Positions 33,054 through 41,889 of a DNA stretch of 64,000 nucleotides are shown one piece after another. Below the pieces are notes generated by a model. The model was given only the letters and a program-made list of their open reading frames with translations. It searched no databases and was not told where the DNA came from. The stretch covers positions 1-64,000 of the forward strand of contig NZ_VLPL01000006.1 of assembly GCF_007558725.1 (NCBI RefSeq), in the 5' to 3' direction. A program made the translations under genes and the position numbers. The stretch is from Fluviicola chungangensis (lineage in GTDB: Bacteria; Bacteroidota; Bacteroidia; Flavobacteriales_D; Crocinitomicaceae). Within the stretch, counting starts at the first letter, position 1. The number at the start of each line of letters is the position of its first letter.

Positions 33054-33240
33054 CCACCCTCCTTAATCCTCCCTCCGAGGGAGGAAACAGATTTCAGCTT
33101 CGAACCACAATTCCACACTCAGTTCTCACGCTCACACTGAAAAAGGAAAAAGCCTGGAAAGAGTGAGTGTGAGAGCGAGTACAGAGGGACAAAAAGAAAA
33201 AAGCGAACTACTTCCGTAATTCGCTTTTTTCTTTTTGTGG
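33054..33240. repeat. 187-bp perfect direct repeat, copy A
   Basis: It is identical base for base to 34340-34526 (offset 1286). Weaker similarity extends about 95 bp further left in both copies. It contains a short CCTCCCTCCGAGGGAGG inverted repeat and a strong terminator hairpin. Confidence 0.95.
33191..33236. terminator. Strong hairpin terminator in repeat copy A
   Basis: A perfect 17-bp stem (A-rich arm ending AAGCGAA, T-rich arm beginning TTCGCTT) with a 12-base loop. In copy B the same hairpin directly follows the tRNA. Confidence 0.8.
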
Positions 33241-33266
33241 AGAAGAGTGAACGGAAATGGAACCGG
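33237..33266. repeat. 30-bp direct repeat, copy 2
   Basis: It matches 31176-31205 with one mismatch and overlaps the last 4 bases of the 187-bp repeat copy A, so the two repeat systems abut. Confidence 0.6.
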
Positions 33267-33348
33267 TAACGGTTCTCAACACTAGATGCGGACTGCTCTG
33301 ATATGGTTATTCTGTTCGTGGCTTTTAGTTGATGTTACCAGCTGCTTT

Positions 33349-33756
33349 TTAATCTCCGATTCCAATAAGTTTTTCATTCTTTTCAATCGCCAATTCTGTA
33401 ATTTCCAGCCATTTCTCCATTTTAGCGAGCAATAGCTTTCTAACAACTGGCTTATAAATTTCTTTTTTTATTGGATGAACCTGAGTCCCCGTATGAATTT
33501 CTCTTTGCTCAAAAGATTCAGATTTTAATCTATTTATTTCGGCAACCAACTCATGTTTTAGTTTTTTCAGATTATCATTTTCGAAAATGCAATCACCATA
33601 AGGATCTATTACTTGACTTGTTTTAGTTCTCAGTTTTTCAAAAAAGGGTTGAAGGAAGCAAAAATCTCCGTTTGAATCATCATCAAACCTGATAGATGTC
33701 TCTTCATTGTATTTAGACTTTTTTCCGTTTACAGTTAGTACAATATCTACAGCCAT
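33349..33756 (-). CDS. Hypothetical protein of a two-gene accessory cassette
   Basis: The 135-residue protein has no signal peptide. The N-terminal part is beta-like (MAVDIVLTVNGKKSKYNEET), followed by a mostly helical, lysine/glutamate-rich part (KLKHELVAEINRLKSES; LLAKMEKWLEITELAIEKNEK). No known motif is recognised. It begins 3 bp after the zinc-ribbon gene stop and is clearly co-transcribed with it. Both genes are bracketed by a 187-bp perfect repeat, which suggests they were gained together. Toxin-antitoxin or defence roles are possible but unsupported by any motif. Confidence 0.55.
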   Translation of the reverse strand: MAVDIVLTVNGKKSKYNEETSIRFDDDSNGDFCFLQPFFEKLRTKTSQVIDPYGDCIFENDNLKKLKHELVAEINRLKSESFEQREIHTGTQVHPIKKEIYKPVVRKLLLAKMEKWLEITELAIEKNEKLIGIGD

Positions 33757-33759
33757 TTT

Positions 33760-34212
33760 TTAGCGCCAGTTATGGTTACAGTATCTACATTGTCTAGCGG
33801 TTGGAGTTCTTGCAATCCCACCACATTTCGGACATGTATTCAATGTCAATTCACATAAGTGTTCATTAAGAACCCTTTCTGCAGCATTTCGATGAAATTC
33901 TTGTATTCCATTTTTCAATAATTTTAGAACTTCTGAGTCATTCGAGCTATCTCTATTATAAGCAATAGTCATTTTCTCAACTCTATCCTTATATGGTAGA
34001 AATTTCACCTGAGCTACATAGTGTCTCATTGCTTTTTTCTCCAATTCATTATAAAAATCTGTGCAATAGATTGAAATGTATTCTATGATATCCTCTTTAT
34101 GCTCCATTCTTATTACTGATAACGGTCTTGGTATATGTCTCGTAGCGTACAAAATAACGATAACTTTTCTGTTGAGCACAAGCCGATTTTTAATTTTCTT
34201 AAATTTCATCAT
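33760..34212 (-). CDS. Zinc-ribbon protein of a two-gene accessory cassette
   Basis: The 150-residue protein starts MMKFKKIKNRL and has a helical middle. The C-terminus is a zinc ribbon: CPKCGG, then 12 residues, then CRYCNHNW, which ends the protein. The beta strand near the start (RKVIVILYAT) and the helical middle do not match a family I know. It is upstream of, and nearly adjoining, the 135-residue gene. A C-terminal zinc ribbon suggests nucleic-acid or protein contact. It is bounded by direct repeats next to a tRNA, so it is likely horizontally gained. Confidence 0.55.
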   Translation of the reverse strand: MMKFKKIKNRLVLNRKVIVILYATRHIPRPLSVIRMEHKEDIIEYISIYCTDFYNELEKKAMRHYVAQVKFLPYKDRVEKMTIAYNRDSSNDSEVLKLLKNGIQEFHRNAAERVLNEHLCELTLNTCPKCGGIARTPTARQCRYCNHNWR

Positions 34213-34523
34213 TGCTAATTGATTCTATCAATACGACCAAAAAAATCTGAATAAAAAGCCTTGAGAGTGAAAGGGGATCGAACCGCGCCAAATTTCAGAA
34301 AACTGAATAAAATCTGTTCTTGTGGAAGATTTGAGATAGCCACCCTCCTTAATCCTCCCTCCGAGGGAGGAAACAGATTTCAGCTTCGAACCACAATTCC
34401 ACACTCAGTTCTCACGCTCACACTGAAAAAGGAAAAAGCCTGGAAAGAGTGAGTGTGAGAGCGAGTACAGAGGGACAAAAAGAAAAAAGCGAACTACTTC
34501 CGTAATTCGCTTTTTTCTTTTTG
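34213..34523. other. Gene-free stretch holding direct repeat copy B
   Basis: It includes the same tRNA T-arm-like start (GGGGATCGAACCGCG) and repeat copy B up to the tRNA end. A 63-codon plus-strand frame inside it is not gene-like because it reads straight through the repeat. Confidence 0.65.
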
Positions 34524-34526
34524 TGG
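34340..34526. repeat. 187-bp perfect direct repeat, copy B
   Basis: It is identical to 33054-33240. Its right end overlaps the last 3 bases of the tRNA 3' end (34524-34526), as expected for a tRNA-associated integration site. Confidence 0.95.
34477..34522 (-). terminator. Terminator of the CAU tRNA
   Basis: The same 17-bp stem as at 33191-33236, beginning one base after the tRNA discriminator base. Confidence 0.8.
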
Positions 34527-34597
34527 TCCCACTTGGGATCGAACCAAGCACCTACTGATTATGAGTCAGTTGCTCTAACCGACTGAGCTATAGGACC
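34524..34597 (-). tRNA. tRNA with CAU anticodon (Met, or Ile2 with lysidine)
   Basis: The minus strand folds as a full cloverleaf. The acceptor GGTCCTA pairs with TGGGACC (one G.T pair), the D arm is GCTC...GAGC, the anticodon loop is CTCATAA with CAT anticodon, and the T arm contains GGTTCGATCC. CCA is not encoded (ACAA follows). Sequence alone cannot decide elongator Met from lysidine-modified Ile2. Confidence 0.93.
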
Positions 34598-34700
34598 GTT
34601 GAAAAGATGAGTTCAACTGAAAGCACAAGGCACAACAGTTATTTTCTTTCGGGTGCAAATATAGCACTTCTATCCAATTTCAAATCGAAGCAGCGGAAAA

Positions 34701-35738
34701 TTATCCGCGGATGCTGCTCTTTGAAAGTGGTTTTGTCAAAGGTCGTAAACGAATGAATTGCAGGAACAAGATTCCGAATAAAACAGTAGCACACAATAAA
34801 TGAGACACTTGCACGAATCCGGGCATATCCACATACGCCAGTAAAACGCCACCTGTCAATTCAATGACCAAAACCAAAAATGCCCAGTAAACGGATCTCA
34901 CTTTGTCGGTTTTATAATTCAGGAATACCAATAAGATCATCAATACCAATACTGCCCAGGAGAATGAACGATGAATGAAAAATGCCCATCCGAACCGGCT
35001 AGTCCAGGAATCTCTTCCCAAACCTTGTAGTGCGAGCTGGTCAATGTACTCCCGCACTTGTGTACCTAGGAACATCTGATAAGCTGTGATTACCAAAATG
35101 ATCCCGATCAGCCATTTCATTGCTACCGGGAGATTCAGGGTCTTTTGATGTACCGGGCTGATCCTGCGGATCAACATCAGCTGCAAACAAACGACCAGCA
35201 ACGCCAGGAACATGTGAACGGTAATTGTCCATGGAACAAGATTCGTTGCCACTACAATGGAACCAAACCAGCCGTTTAAGCCGATAGCGACCAGGTTAAA
35301 GAAAGAAAGCCACACCAAACGGCGGTCTTTTCTATATTTCCAGAAACCCCAAAGAAAAATGATCAAAACCCCGTTTCCAGCCAGGAATCCAACCAGCCGG
35401 TTTCCGTATTCGGTCCAGGTGCGCCGTGCATTGAAAGGTTCTTCCTCGTATGTTCTCGGATCTTTTTTGATCTTTTCAGCAGTTTCTTTCATTCCCAGCG
35501 CCGTCAGGAACCTGGCGAATTTCTCTACTTTGGCGACCCGTTTTTCACCGTAAACTTTGCGGTAATCCTTAGGCAATTGCGCTTCATTGGTTGGCGGAAC
35601 CCAGTTACCAAAACATTTCGGCCAATCCGGACAGCCCATCCCACTTCCTGAAGTACGCACAACACTTCCAGCAATAATTACCAAAAAAATGAGCACTAAA
35701 GTGATCCAGTTTAATCGTATAAAGTTTTTTGAGAACAT
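34701..35738 (-). CDS. ctaA: Heme A synthase (COX15/CtaA family)
   Basis: The 345-residue inner-membrane protein oxidises heme O to heme A for aa3-type terminal oxidases. It opens with a TM helix and the family signature VVRTSGSGMGCPDWPKCFG, followed by a soluble loop of about 70 residues characteristic of Bacteroidota members, then seven more predicted TM helices. Conserved histidines sit in the TM segments (TVHMFLALLVV, FIHRSFSWAV, VSHLLCATVLFG) as expected for heme ligands. Its length fits the family. The gene is monocistronic, downstream of the CAU tRNA. Confidence 0.93.
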   Translation of the reverse strand: MFSKNFIRLNWITLVLIFLVIIAGSVVRTSGSGMGCPDWPKCFGNWVPPTNEAQLPKDYRKVYGEKRVAKVEKFARFLTALGMKETAEKIKKDPRTYEEEPFNARRTWTEYGNRLVGFLAGNGVLIIFLWGFWKYRKDRRLVWLSFFNLVAIGLNGWFGSIVVATNLVPWTITVHMFLALLVVCLQLMLIRRISPVHQKTLNLPVAMKWLIGIILVITAYQMFLGTQVREYIDQLALQGLGRDSWTSRFGWAFFIHRSFSWAVLVLMILLVFLNYKTDKVRSVYWAFLVLVIELTGGVLLAYVDMPGFVQVSHLLCATVLFGILFLQFIRLRPLTKPLSKSSIRG

Positions 35739-35901
35739 ACTTGTTGTTTGATGTTCAAAAGTAGCTATAAAAGACTCTCATATTTTATGATTCCCGTCAT
35801 TTTTTTTGGATAATTGACTGGTGTTAAAGGATTCGAAGGTGCATGTAAGACACGCGACGTTACACAGGTACAAATACTGTCAGAATACGACAAATGCATT
35901 A

Positions 35902-35932
35902 TTGCAGAATCTAAATTTCCGGCGTTTCTTTG
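35902..35932 (+). promoter_or_regulatory. Candidate promoter for the small secreted protein gene
   Basis: TTG at 35902-35904, a 20-base spacer, then TTTCTTTG (35925-35932), close to the Bacteroidota -33 TTG / -7 TAnnTTTG pair. The gene starts 21 bases later. Confidence 0.4.
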
Positions 35933-35953
35933 CTCTATCTAAATTATTACGCC

Positions 35954-36358
35954 ATGAAACAAATTCTTTTAATCATCAGCCTGCTTTTCTCCTCTATCCT
36001 TTCTTTCGCGCAATTGAACATTTCCACGAATTACCGCCAGGACGGTGTCTGGAATGAAGAAACTTCCCAATGGGACATTTTATCGACCGATGAAGGGGGA
36101 ACCTTATTCGAATTCAACAAGGAACTCACGACTTTCCATCACACAACGGCAAGTATTTCTTCCGATTATTTCATCAGTAAATACGATTACAACGAAGAAG
36201 AAGTGAAATACACCATGAACATCAAAAGTGATGTCGGGAATGAATACGAAATGATTATTGACGGAGTAAACAACTGTGTGTGTTTCTTCTACTGGAGAGA
36301 CAGCAAATACTATTTGGTGCGCCACACCATCAAGAATACCTGGATCAAGGAAAACTAG
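35954..36358 (+). CDS. Small secreted protein of unknown function
   Basis: 134 residues from Met at 35954, chosen because it begins the signal peptide (MKQILLIISLLFSSILSFAQ). The mature part of about 110 residues is beta-rich (DGVWNEETSQWDI, YTMNIKSDVGNEYEMII) and ends with a WIKEN helix or strand. Two adjacent cysteines surround a valine (CVC). No family is recognised. The promoter lies close upstream and a weak terminator follows. It is monocistronic and probably periplasmic or outer-membrane associated. Confidence 0.7.
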   Translation: MKQILLIISLLFSSILSFAQLNISTNYRQDGVWNEETSQWDILSTDEGGTLFEFNKELTTFHHTTASISSDYFISKYDYNEEEVKYTMNIKSDVGNEYEMIIDGVNNCVCFFYWRDSKYYLVRHTIKNTWIKEN

Positions 36359-36382
36359 GTTTTAATCAATAGAATAATCAGC

Positions 36383-36415
36383 AGGGGCGAAATCCACCGT
36401 GACGTCCCTTTTTTC
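36383..36415 (+). terminator. Weak hairpin terminator
   Basis: A 7-bp AGGGGCG/CGTCCCT stem with one G.T pair is followed by a T6 run, 25 bases after the stop of the small secreted protein gene. Confidence 0.45.
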
Positions 36416-36428
36416 GTAATTTTACCCC

Positions 36429-37214
36429 ATGAAGATCGGAATAATCGGATTGGGATGGCTCGGACTTCCACTCGCCAAATCACTATTGAATAATGGATTC
36501 CAGGTAATTGGAACCACACGCTCACGTTCCGTGGAACTTTTCCACGAACGCTTTTCCCACGTTTTGTTTGACCCGCTTGTAAAAAAACAAGCCAGTGCAG
36601 TTTATTTCGGTGATCTGGATGTATTGATACTCGCTTTCACACCTTCCAAAACAGGGGAAAAAGCTTACGCCAGGGATTGTGTTCGGATACTGGACCTGAT
36701 ACCGCCCACCTGTAAAGTAATCCAGCTAAGTTCCACAAGTGTTTATCCGCAACGAAACGATGTATTTAACGAGTTCGATTATCCGGCGGGTTCCATCAAG
36801 ACCAATGCAATCGGTTACGCAGAACTGGCTATCAGTTCCATACTCCGGGACCGACTGACGGTTATTCGCTTAAGCGGTTTGGTTGGTCCGAAACGCTACC
36901 CGGTAACTGCCATGACCACATCTGGAAAGACCTACCAGGCGATGGATCGTGTAAACTTAATCCACCAGGAAGATGCAATTGGATTGATCGAACACGTGAT
37001 CCGGCAAAAACTCTGGAATAAAACCATCAACGGATGCGCAACAGCACACCCGTTCAAGGGACAGTTATATACTGAAATGGCTTCAAAGCTTGGAATTGAT
37101 CCGCCTTTTTTTGAAAATGAAGTGCGTTCCGAACGCATCATTTCGAACCGGTATTCTCTGGAACTCGGATACGCATACATGTACCCGGATCCTTTGGATT
37201 TTCCTATAGCCTAG
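36429..37214 (+). CDS. NAD(P)-binding SDR-like protein (YeeZ-type epimerase/dehydratase family)
   Basis: The 261-residue cytosolic protein has an N-terminal Rossmann motif IGLGWLGLPLA followed by a beta strand ending in GTTRS, which suits NADP binding. The middle has LSSTSVYPQ and later NAIGYAELA, taking the place of the catalytic S/T and YxxxK region of extended SDRs; the usual YxxxK lysine is not evident, as in YeeZ-like members. The substrate is unknown. It converges with the DUF4412 gene, overlapping it by 11 bp at the 3' ends. Confidence 0.8.
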   Translation: MKIGIIGLGWLGLPLAKSLLNNGFQVIGTTRSRSVELFHERFSHVLFDPLVKKQASAVYFGDLDVLILAFTPSKTGEKAYARDCVRILDLIPPTCKVIQLSSTSVYPQRNDVFNEFDYPAGSIKTNAIGYAELAISSILRDRLTVIRLSGLVGPKRYPVTAMTTSGKTYQAMDRVNLIHQEDAIGLIEHVIRQKLWNKTINGCATAHPFKGQLYTEMASKLGIDPPFFENEVRSERIISNRYSLELGYAYMYPDPLDFPIA

Positions 37215-38049
37215 TGATTTTGTAAGCCCCGATATTGACGGTTTTGCTTTCTTTTGCAAGTGCCGTAACGACCATGTTCATTTCCACTTTTCCTGCGGCA
37301 TCGTACCCGTTCATTTCCATAAGCATTCCTCCATCCGAAAAAGCTTCATCCGGGATTTGAGACGGTGATGTTTTGTTCATGTTTGCAAAGGTATTGCTCA
37401 CGTCAATTCCTGCGTCTTTGGTAATCCAAACCTCTGTTTTCTTATCGGATTCGATGAGGATTTCTTCGCATCGGTACCCCAGGATCATTTTCGTTCTTCC
37501 TGTTTTTGTGATCTTTGCAGCCGGTTTTTCTCCCTGATTCATTTGCTGCTGTTTCATGGCTGCTTCCATTGCTTTGGTAGACATCACCATGGCTGTTTTC
37601 TCCTTGTTGTTCAGCATGATCATCACCCCATTCTTTGAATCGATGATGGAGGACATGTCCTGACCGACTGCTTCCATTTGGATCACCTGATCTCCGAAAT
37701 TGTAATGAATGCTTTGAGATTCACCCGGTTTTTTAGCGCTTTCGACCTTGTAAGTCACGCTGCTGGTAAAGTTGTAAGACGCCTGGTATTCTCCGGATGG
37801 TTCCGTTTCGGCCGGTGCTGCCGGTTCAGAAGCTCCCGGCGCAGGTGCCGAAGCGGGCGCAGGAGCAGCTTCTTTGGATTTCTTTTCATCCATGAGGTTT
37901 CCCCGTTCCTTGTTATTCCTGGTTGTATTAAAATCCTGGGCATTTACTTTTTCTTTAGCCGTATTCCCGATTGATTTAACCAAGCCTTCCTGACCGAAAA
38001 GCATGGAAGATAAGCAAGATACCAGTAATACCAATAGAAGCGCTTTCAT
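37204..38049 (-). CDS. Secreted DUF4412 domain protein
   Basis: 281 residues from Met at 38049, which begins the signal peptide (MKALLLVLLVSCLSSMLFGQ); an upstream Met would add 18 unlikely residues. A low-complexity alanine/proline segment (AAPAPASAPAPGASEPAAPA) follows, then the DUF4412 domain (about 90-281): strands YNFTSSVTYKVES and MIMLNNKEKTAMVMS, a flexible MKQQQMNQ stretch, and GYRCEEILIE. The fold is LolA-like and the function unknown. Probably periplasmic or outer-membrane lipid/protein associated. Confidence 0.85.
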   Translation of the reverse strand: MKALLLVLLVSCLSSMLFGQEGLVKSIGNTAKEKVNAQDFNTTRNNKERGNLMDEKKSKEAAPAPASAPAPGASEPAAPAETEPSGEYQASYNFTSSVTYKVESAKKPGESQSIHYNFGDQVIQMEAVGQDMSSIIDSKNGVMIMLNNKEKTAMVMSTKAMEAAMKQQQMNQGEKPAAKITKTGRTKMILGYRCEEILIESDKKTEVWITKDAGIDVSNTFANMNKTSPSQIPDEAFSDGGMLMEMNGYDAAGKVEMNMVVTALAKESKTVNIGAYKITRL

Positions 38050-38142
38050 AACATAGTCATTTATGAGCCAAATGTAATGAAAGACACAGAACCAGCCATC
38101 CAAAAGGTGTGGATCTTCCGTTTCAATGAGTAATTTCCTTAC

Positions 38143-38868
38143 TTAATTGATTCCCAAAACTTCAAGCAACTCCATTTTCTTGCTTCTGGAAACCCCGATC
38201 TCTTCCTGGTTGGATAAGATGACGGAACCGCCTTCTCCCCGAATGTATTTTACGACCTGGTTCAGGTTTACCAAGTGGGAATTGTGCAATCTGAAAAAGA
38301 AGGGAAAATCCACCAATTGCTTTTCAATTTCTTTCAGGGTTTTGGAAACGGTGATCTTACGTTGCTGCAGTACAATCGTGGTATAGTTCCCGTCGGATTC
38401 GCAACGAATAATCTGGTCGACCTCGATCAGCTCTACCCCGTTCAATGAGGAGATCGGAATTTTAGGTTTCAGGCCCATTCCATTAATCCCGGAAGATCTT
38501 CCTTCCGTTCGTTTTTTCTTCACCCGCTGAACGCTCTCTACCAAATCTTCCGCATCAATTGGTTTTACCAAATAATGCACAGCGCCCTGTTTAAAGCCTT
38601 CCAGCGCGTATTCGTCATATGCCGTTGTGAAAATCACATCGGAATCTTTATAGGTCAATACATTCAATAATTCAAAGCCATTCATCTTAGGCATTGATAT
38701 ATCAAGAAAAAGTAAATCCGGTTCTTCCGTATTAATGATTTCAACCGCATCGATCGGGCTTTGCAATTCTGCAATAACCTCTACGTCCGGACAAAATTTT
38801 CGAATTAATATAGCAGTAGTTTCTAAACTGTGCCTTTCATCATCTACAATAATTGCACGTAATTTCAT
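38143..38868 (-). CDS. LytTR-family response regulator
   Basis: The 241-residue DNA-binding response regulator has a receiver domain (1-120) with acidic pocket DDE at 9-11, phospho-acceptor Asp56 in FLDISMP, a TTAYDEYAL switch region and the conserved Lys in YLVKPID. A linker leads to a LytTR DNA-binding domain (about 140-241; FFRLHNSHLVNL and YIRGEGGSVILSN). It starts 3 bp after the upstream sensor kinase gene, so the pair forms a two-component system. The targets are unknown. Confidence 0.93.
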   Translation of the reverse strand: MKLRAIIVDDERHSLETTAILIRKFCPDVEVIAELQSPIDAVEIINTEEPDLLFLDISMPKMNGFELLNVLTYKDSDVIFTTAYDEYALEGFKQGAVHYLVKPIDAEDLVESVQRVKKKRTEGRSSGINGMGLKPKIPISSLNGVELIEVDQIIRCESDGNYTTIVLQQRKITVSKTLKEIEKQLVDFPFFFRLHNSHLVNLNQVVKYIRGEGGSVILSNQEEIGVSRSKKMELLEVLGIN

Positions 38869-38871
38869 ATT

Positions 38872-41800
38872 TTAGTTTGGTGTTTCAAAGTACAAGGTAA
38901 CCAAAGTTCCGATTGCCCGACCATTTTCATCAATTAAATCTTCAATTTCAAATTCATTCTGTCTTTTCGTCCGCAAAGTCAATGAGCGCAAACGATCCTT
39001 CGTGATTTGCAGCCCGACACTTCCTTCTTTCAGCGAACGTTTCCGGTTATTCTCCTTTGCTTTTTCTCTTCCGATCCCGTTATCCTGAACCATGACATAG
39101 AGTCCGCTGAGCTGCTTTTGAAAGGAAACCCGGATTTTTCCTCCTGCTTCTGTCCGGGGCATCAGGCCATGCCAAATGGCATTTTCAATAAAGGGTTGAA
39201 TAATCATCGGCGGAATCTGGCAATCCAGTACTTCCTGCCCGTCAATCTGCAAATCAAAATCAAAATCCTGGTCGAAACGCAGGCGTTCAAATTCCAGGTA
39301 TAATTTCAGGGACTGGATCTCATCGTAAACCGTAATCATATCCTGGCGCGAATAGTTTAGGATCATACGCAGGAGCTTGGAAAACTTAGCAATATAATCC
39401 GCTGCATTATCCACCTCATCTTTTAAAATGAACAAGCGAATGGAATTCAAACTGTTGAACAGGAAATGCGGGTTCATTTGTGCCCGAAGTGCTTTCGATT
39501 CCAATTCATTGATCTGGAGACTGAACTCTGCTTTCATTTGTTCGGTACTCTGGATCCGTTTGATCCGCGAACGCATGAAAAACCAAATACTGAATGCCGC
39601 CGCTAAAGCGGCCAGTGTAATAAACCACCAGCGCCGCCAAAACGGACGTGTGATTTTGAATGCATAGGACGTTATCGCGGATTCATCCCCTTCCAGGACC
39701 TGGACCTGAAAAACATACTTCCCACTGGGGAGATTGTGATACAGCGCTTCGTTTTTTTGGTTCCCGTTAATCCATTTCTCATCGAGTCCAAGCAAGCGGT
39801 AACTTACCAGGTTATTTTCCGCATTGGAGAAATCGCGGATCCCGAATTCAAACACCAGGTTGTTCTCATTATAGGCGTATTTGAACTTATCGGTGGAAAA
39901 ACTGCTGAATCCGTTCATATCCCGGATCTGGATGATATAAGGCACTGCCTTTTTCTGAATCGGCAGATCTTCTTTGGCGTCACCCACAACATAAGAGTTT
40001 CTTTGCAGGAAATAAATCGAATCCGGTGTCATAGTTATTCCAAACACATCGTTGATCCCGTTTCGTTTTTCCAGGCTCTGAACTTTTTTTGAAAGGGTAT
40101 TCACGATGGCAATACAGGAAGGATTCAAAATCCATAACCTTTCCCTGGAATCTAAGGTCAGCTGGTTCACTTCGTCATTTTGCAAACCGTTGAAAGAGGT
40201 AAATTCATTCCGCAGTTTTTTTGTATCGAGGTTATAGCTCCACACCCCGCTTGCCCTTGTGCCGATCCACAGTTTCCGTCGCGGACTGATTGCCAGACAG
40301 GTAATCTGGTCCGTGTTTTCGTGATTGAAGAGCCTGATCCTGTCCAATCGTTTCGAATTGATCTGGTAGCGGTACAATTGTTCGTTTTCAGAAAAGTAAA
40401 CCGCTCCGTCCAGGTACACCATTGCCAAAGGAAAATACTCCCGCGTTTCATCTAGTTTTGTTTCTGCGGAAATGGAATAAATCCGTTTGAAGCTGAAATC
40501 CGAAAGTTTGTAGCAGAGCAAGCTGGCGTCGAGTGTCCCGATAAACAAGAGCGAATCACCTACCAACAGGGAATTCTGAAACCGTTTGTCAATCGATTGA
40601 TGATCCGGATACAGGATTTTTTTCACTATTCGGTAATCCCGGACGATCCGTACCAGGCCATTTGCCCCGACCACGAGCATACTTCCGTCTTCCAGGTAAT
40701 AATACGTTTTCGCATCGATCAGGCCTTTCAATGAAATGGTTTCCGGTCCATTTCCCCGGAGCTTTTTTAAGACCGCAGTCGAATTGCCCATCAGCCGGTA
40801 AGCGTTCTTTTTATCCGGTGAATACCGAATAGCGTGTAATTGCGTTTCCGTGCGGATCTTCGTCCCGTAAATTAACGATTCGTCGTGAACAAAAAGACCG
40901 GCATTGGAACTGGCGATTGCCAGCTGAGAACCGAACTTGATAATATGATAAGGCATTACCGCACTTCGCTCGGCTTCTTCGTAACGCACATATGTTTTCT
41001 TCTTGGTATCGAAGAGTATGATTTCCTTATTCAAAACACACAGATAAAGGTACCTCGAATCACGCCATTGAATAGACGAAATTTCCTGGTATTTCAAATC
41101 CTCAATGGAAACTGGAAAAGATTTAAATAATCCCTGGTACTGATCAAAATATAACAGTCCGCCTTTTTTCAAACCGATAAACAGGTTTCCTTTACTGTCC
41201 TGCACAGCACAGGACATTTCGTTCCGGTAGACGGAGGCCGACCCCGAATTGATATCGGTTGATTTTTTAAACTTAAAGTGTTTCCAACTCCGGGTTTTAA
41301 TTTCAAAGCGGTACAATCCATCCATACCGTTAATCCAAAGATTGGAGGAATCCAACCGGTCGAGAATCATGGAATTTAACCCGATTACTTTCGAATCGGA
41401 ACGATAAACGGAAAACGGGGTTGTTTTTTTCTTTTTCGGATCGAAGGAATACAGCTTTCCTTCCACGGAAGTATACCAAATAATCTTGTTCCTGATCACT
41501 ACAGAGCTGATACGATTACTCCCAAAGGAAGCGATATTTCGTTTGCTGTAATTGGAAATATGGAAGGTTTCGGTTTCAATTCCGATGAGTCCTTTGTTGT
41601 AGGTAAAGGCCCATATGGTTTTATCGCCGTCAAAAACCAATCCCTGAATATCGTTTGAAGCTATGGACAGCGAATCGACCGGATCGTGTTTGAAGTGAAT
41701 GAAACGCTGGCCGTCGAACCGTTCTATTCCTTTCGGTGTGGCTAACCAAATGAATCCTTTCCGGTCGTATGCCACATCGCGGATTTCATTAGAGATCAGT

Positions 41801-41889
41801 CCATTTTCCCTGGAATATTGAATCAAGCCCCTTTGAGCGAAAAGGGTGAAATTTATCACTGAAAAAAGCAACCAAAATCCAAATTTCAT
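38872..41889 (-). CDS. LytS-type sensor histidine kinase with two-component propeller
   Basis: The 1005-residue inner-membrane kinase has a signal peptide (MKFGFWLLFSVINFTLFAQ), then many Reg_prop-type blades (IRDVAYDRKGFIWLATPKGIE, ISPRRKLWIGTRASGVW) making a large periplasmic double propeller, a Y_Y_Y domain (about 680-740; LPSGKYVFQVQV), one TM helix (about 755-775), a short coiled coil, and the LytS-type His_kinase motif QMNPHFLFNSLNSI with the phospho-accepting His near residue 806. The C-terminal HATPase has N, G1 (DNGIGR) and G2-like boxes. It signals to the LytTR regulator 3 bp downstream. Periplasmic ligand unknown. Confidence 0.92.
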   Translation of the reverse strand: MKFGFWLLFSVINFTLFAQRGLIQYSRENGLISNEIRDVAYDRKGFIWLATPKGIERFDGQRFIHFKHDPVDSLSIASNDIQGLVFDGDKTIWAFTYNKGLIGIETETFHISNYSKRNIASFGSNRISSVVIRNKIIWYTSVEGKLYSFDPKKKKTTPFSVYRSDSKVIGLNSMILDRLDSSNLWINGMDGLYRFEIKTRSWKHFKFKKSTDINSGSASVYRNEMSCAVQDSKGNLFIGLKKGGLLYFDQYQGLFKSFPVSIEDLKYQEISSIQWRDSRYLYLCVLNKEIILFDTKKKTYVRYEEAERSAVMPYHIIKFGSQLAIASSNAGLFVHDESLIYGTKIRTETQLHAIRYSPDKKNAYRLMGNSTAVLKKLRGNGPETISLKGLIDAKTYYYLEDGSMLVVGANGLVRIVRDYRIVKKILYPDHQSIDKRFQNSLLVGDSLLFIGTLDASLLCYKLSDFSFKRIYSISAETKLDETREYFPLAMVYLDGAVYFSENEQLYRYQINSKRLDRIRLFNHENTDQITCLAISPRRKLWIGTRASGVWSYNLDTKKLRNEFTSFNGLQNDEVNQLTLDSRERLWILNPSCIAIVNTLSKKVQSLEKRNGINDVFGITMTPDSIYFLQRNSYVVGDAKEDLPIQKKAVPYIIQIRDMNGFSSFSTDKFKYAYNENNLVFEFGIRDFSNAENNLVSYRLLGLDEKWINGNQKNEALYHNLPSGKYVFQVQVLEGDESAITSYAFKITRPFWRRWWFITLAALAAAFSIWFFMRSRIKRIQSTEQMKAEFSLQINELESKALRAQMNPHFLFNSLNSIRLFILKDEVDNAADYIAKFSKLLRMILNYSRQDMITVYDEIQSLKLYLEFERLRFDQDFDFDLQIDGQEVLDCQIPPMIIQPFIENAIWHGLMPRTEAGGKIRVSFQKQLSGLYVMVQDNGIGREKAKENNRKRSLKEGSVGLQITKDRLRSLTLRTKRQNEFEIEDLIDENGRAIGTLVTLYFETPN

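Larger units (their letters stand above)
32972..33348. other. Gene-free stretch holding direct repeat copy A
   Basis: It contains a degenerate leader with GGAATCGAACCGCG (tRNA T-arm-like), the 187-bp repeat (33054-33240) with its terminator, and the second 30-bp repeat. No coding signal is seen. Confidence 0.7.

Noticed and set aside
37204-37214. Overlap of the SDR and DUF4412 genes as a sign of annotation error
   Set aside because: An 11-bp overlap of convergent 3' ends is ordinary, and both proteins have complete, family-like C-termini.
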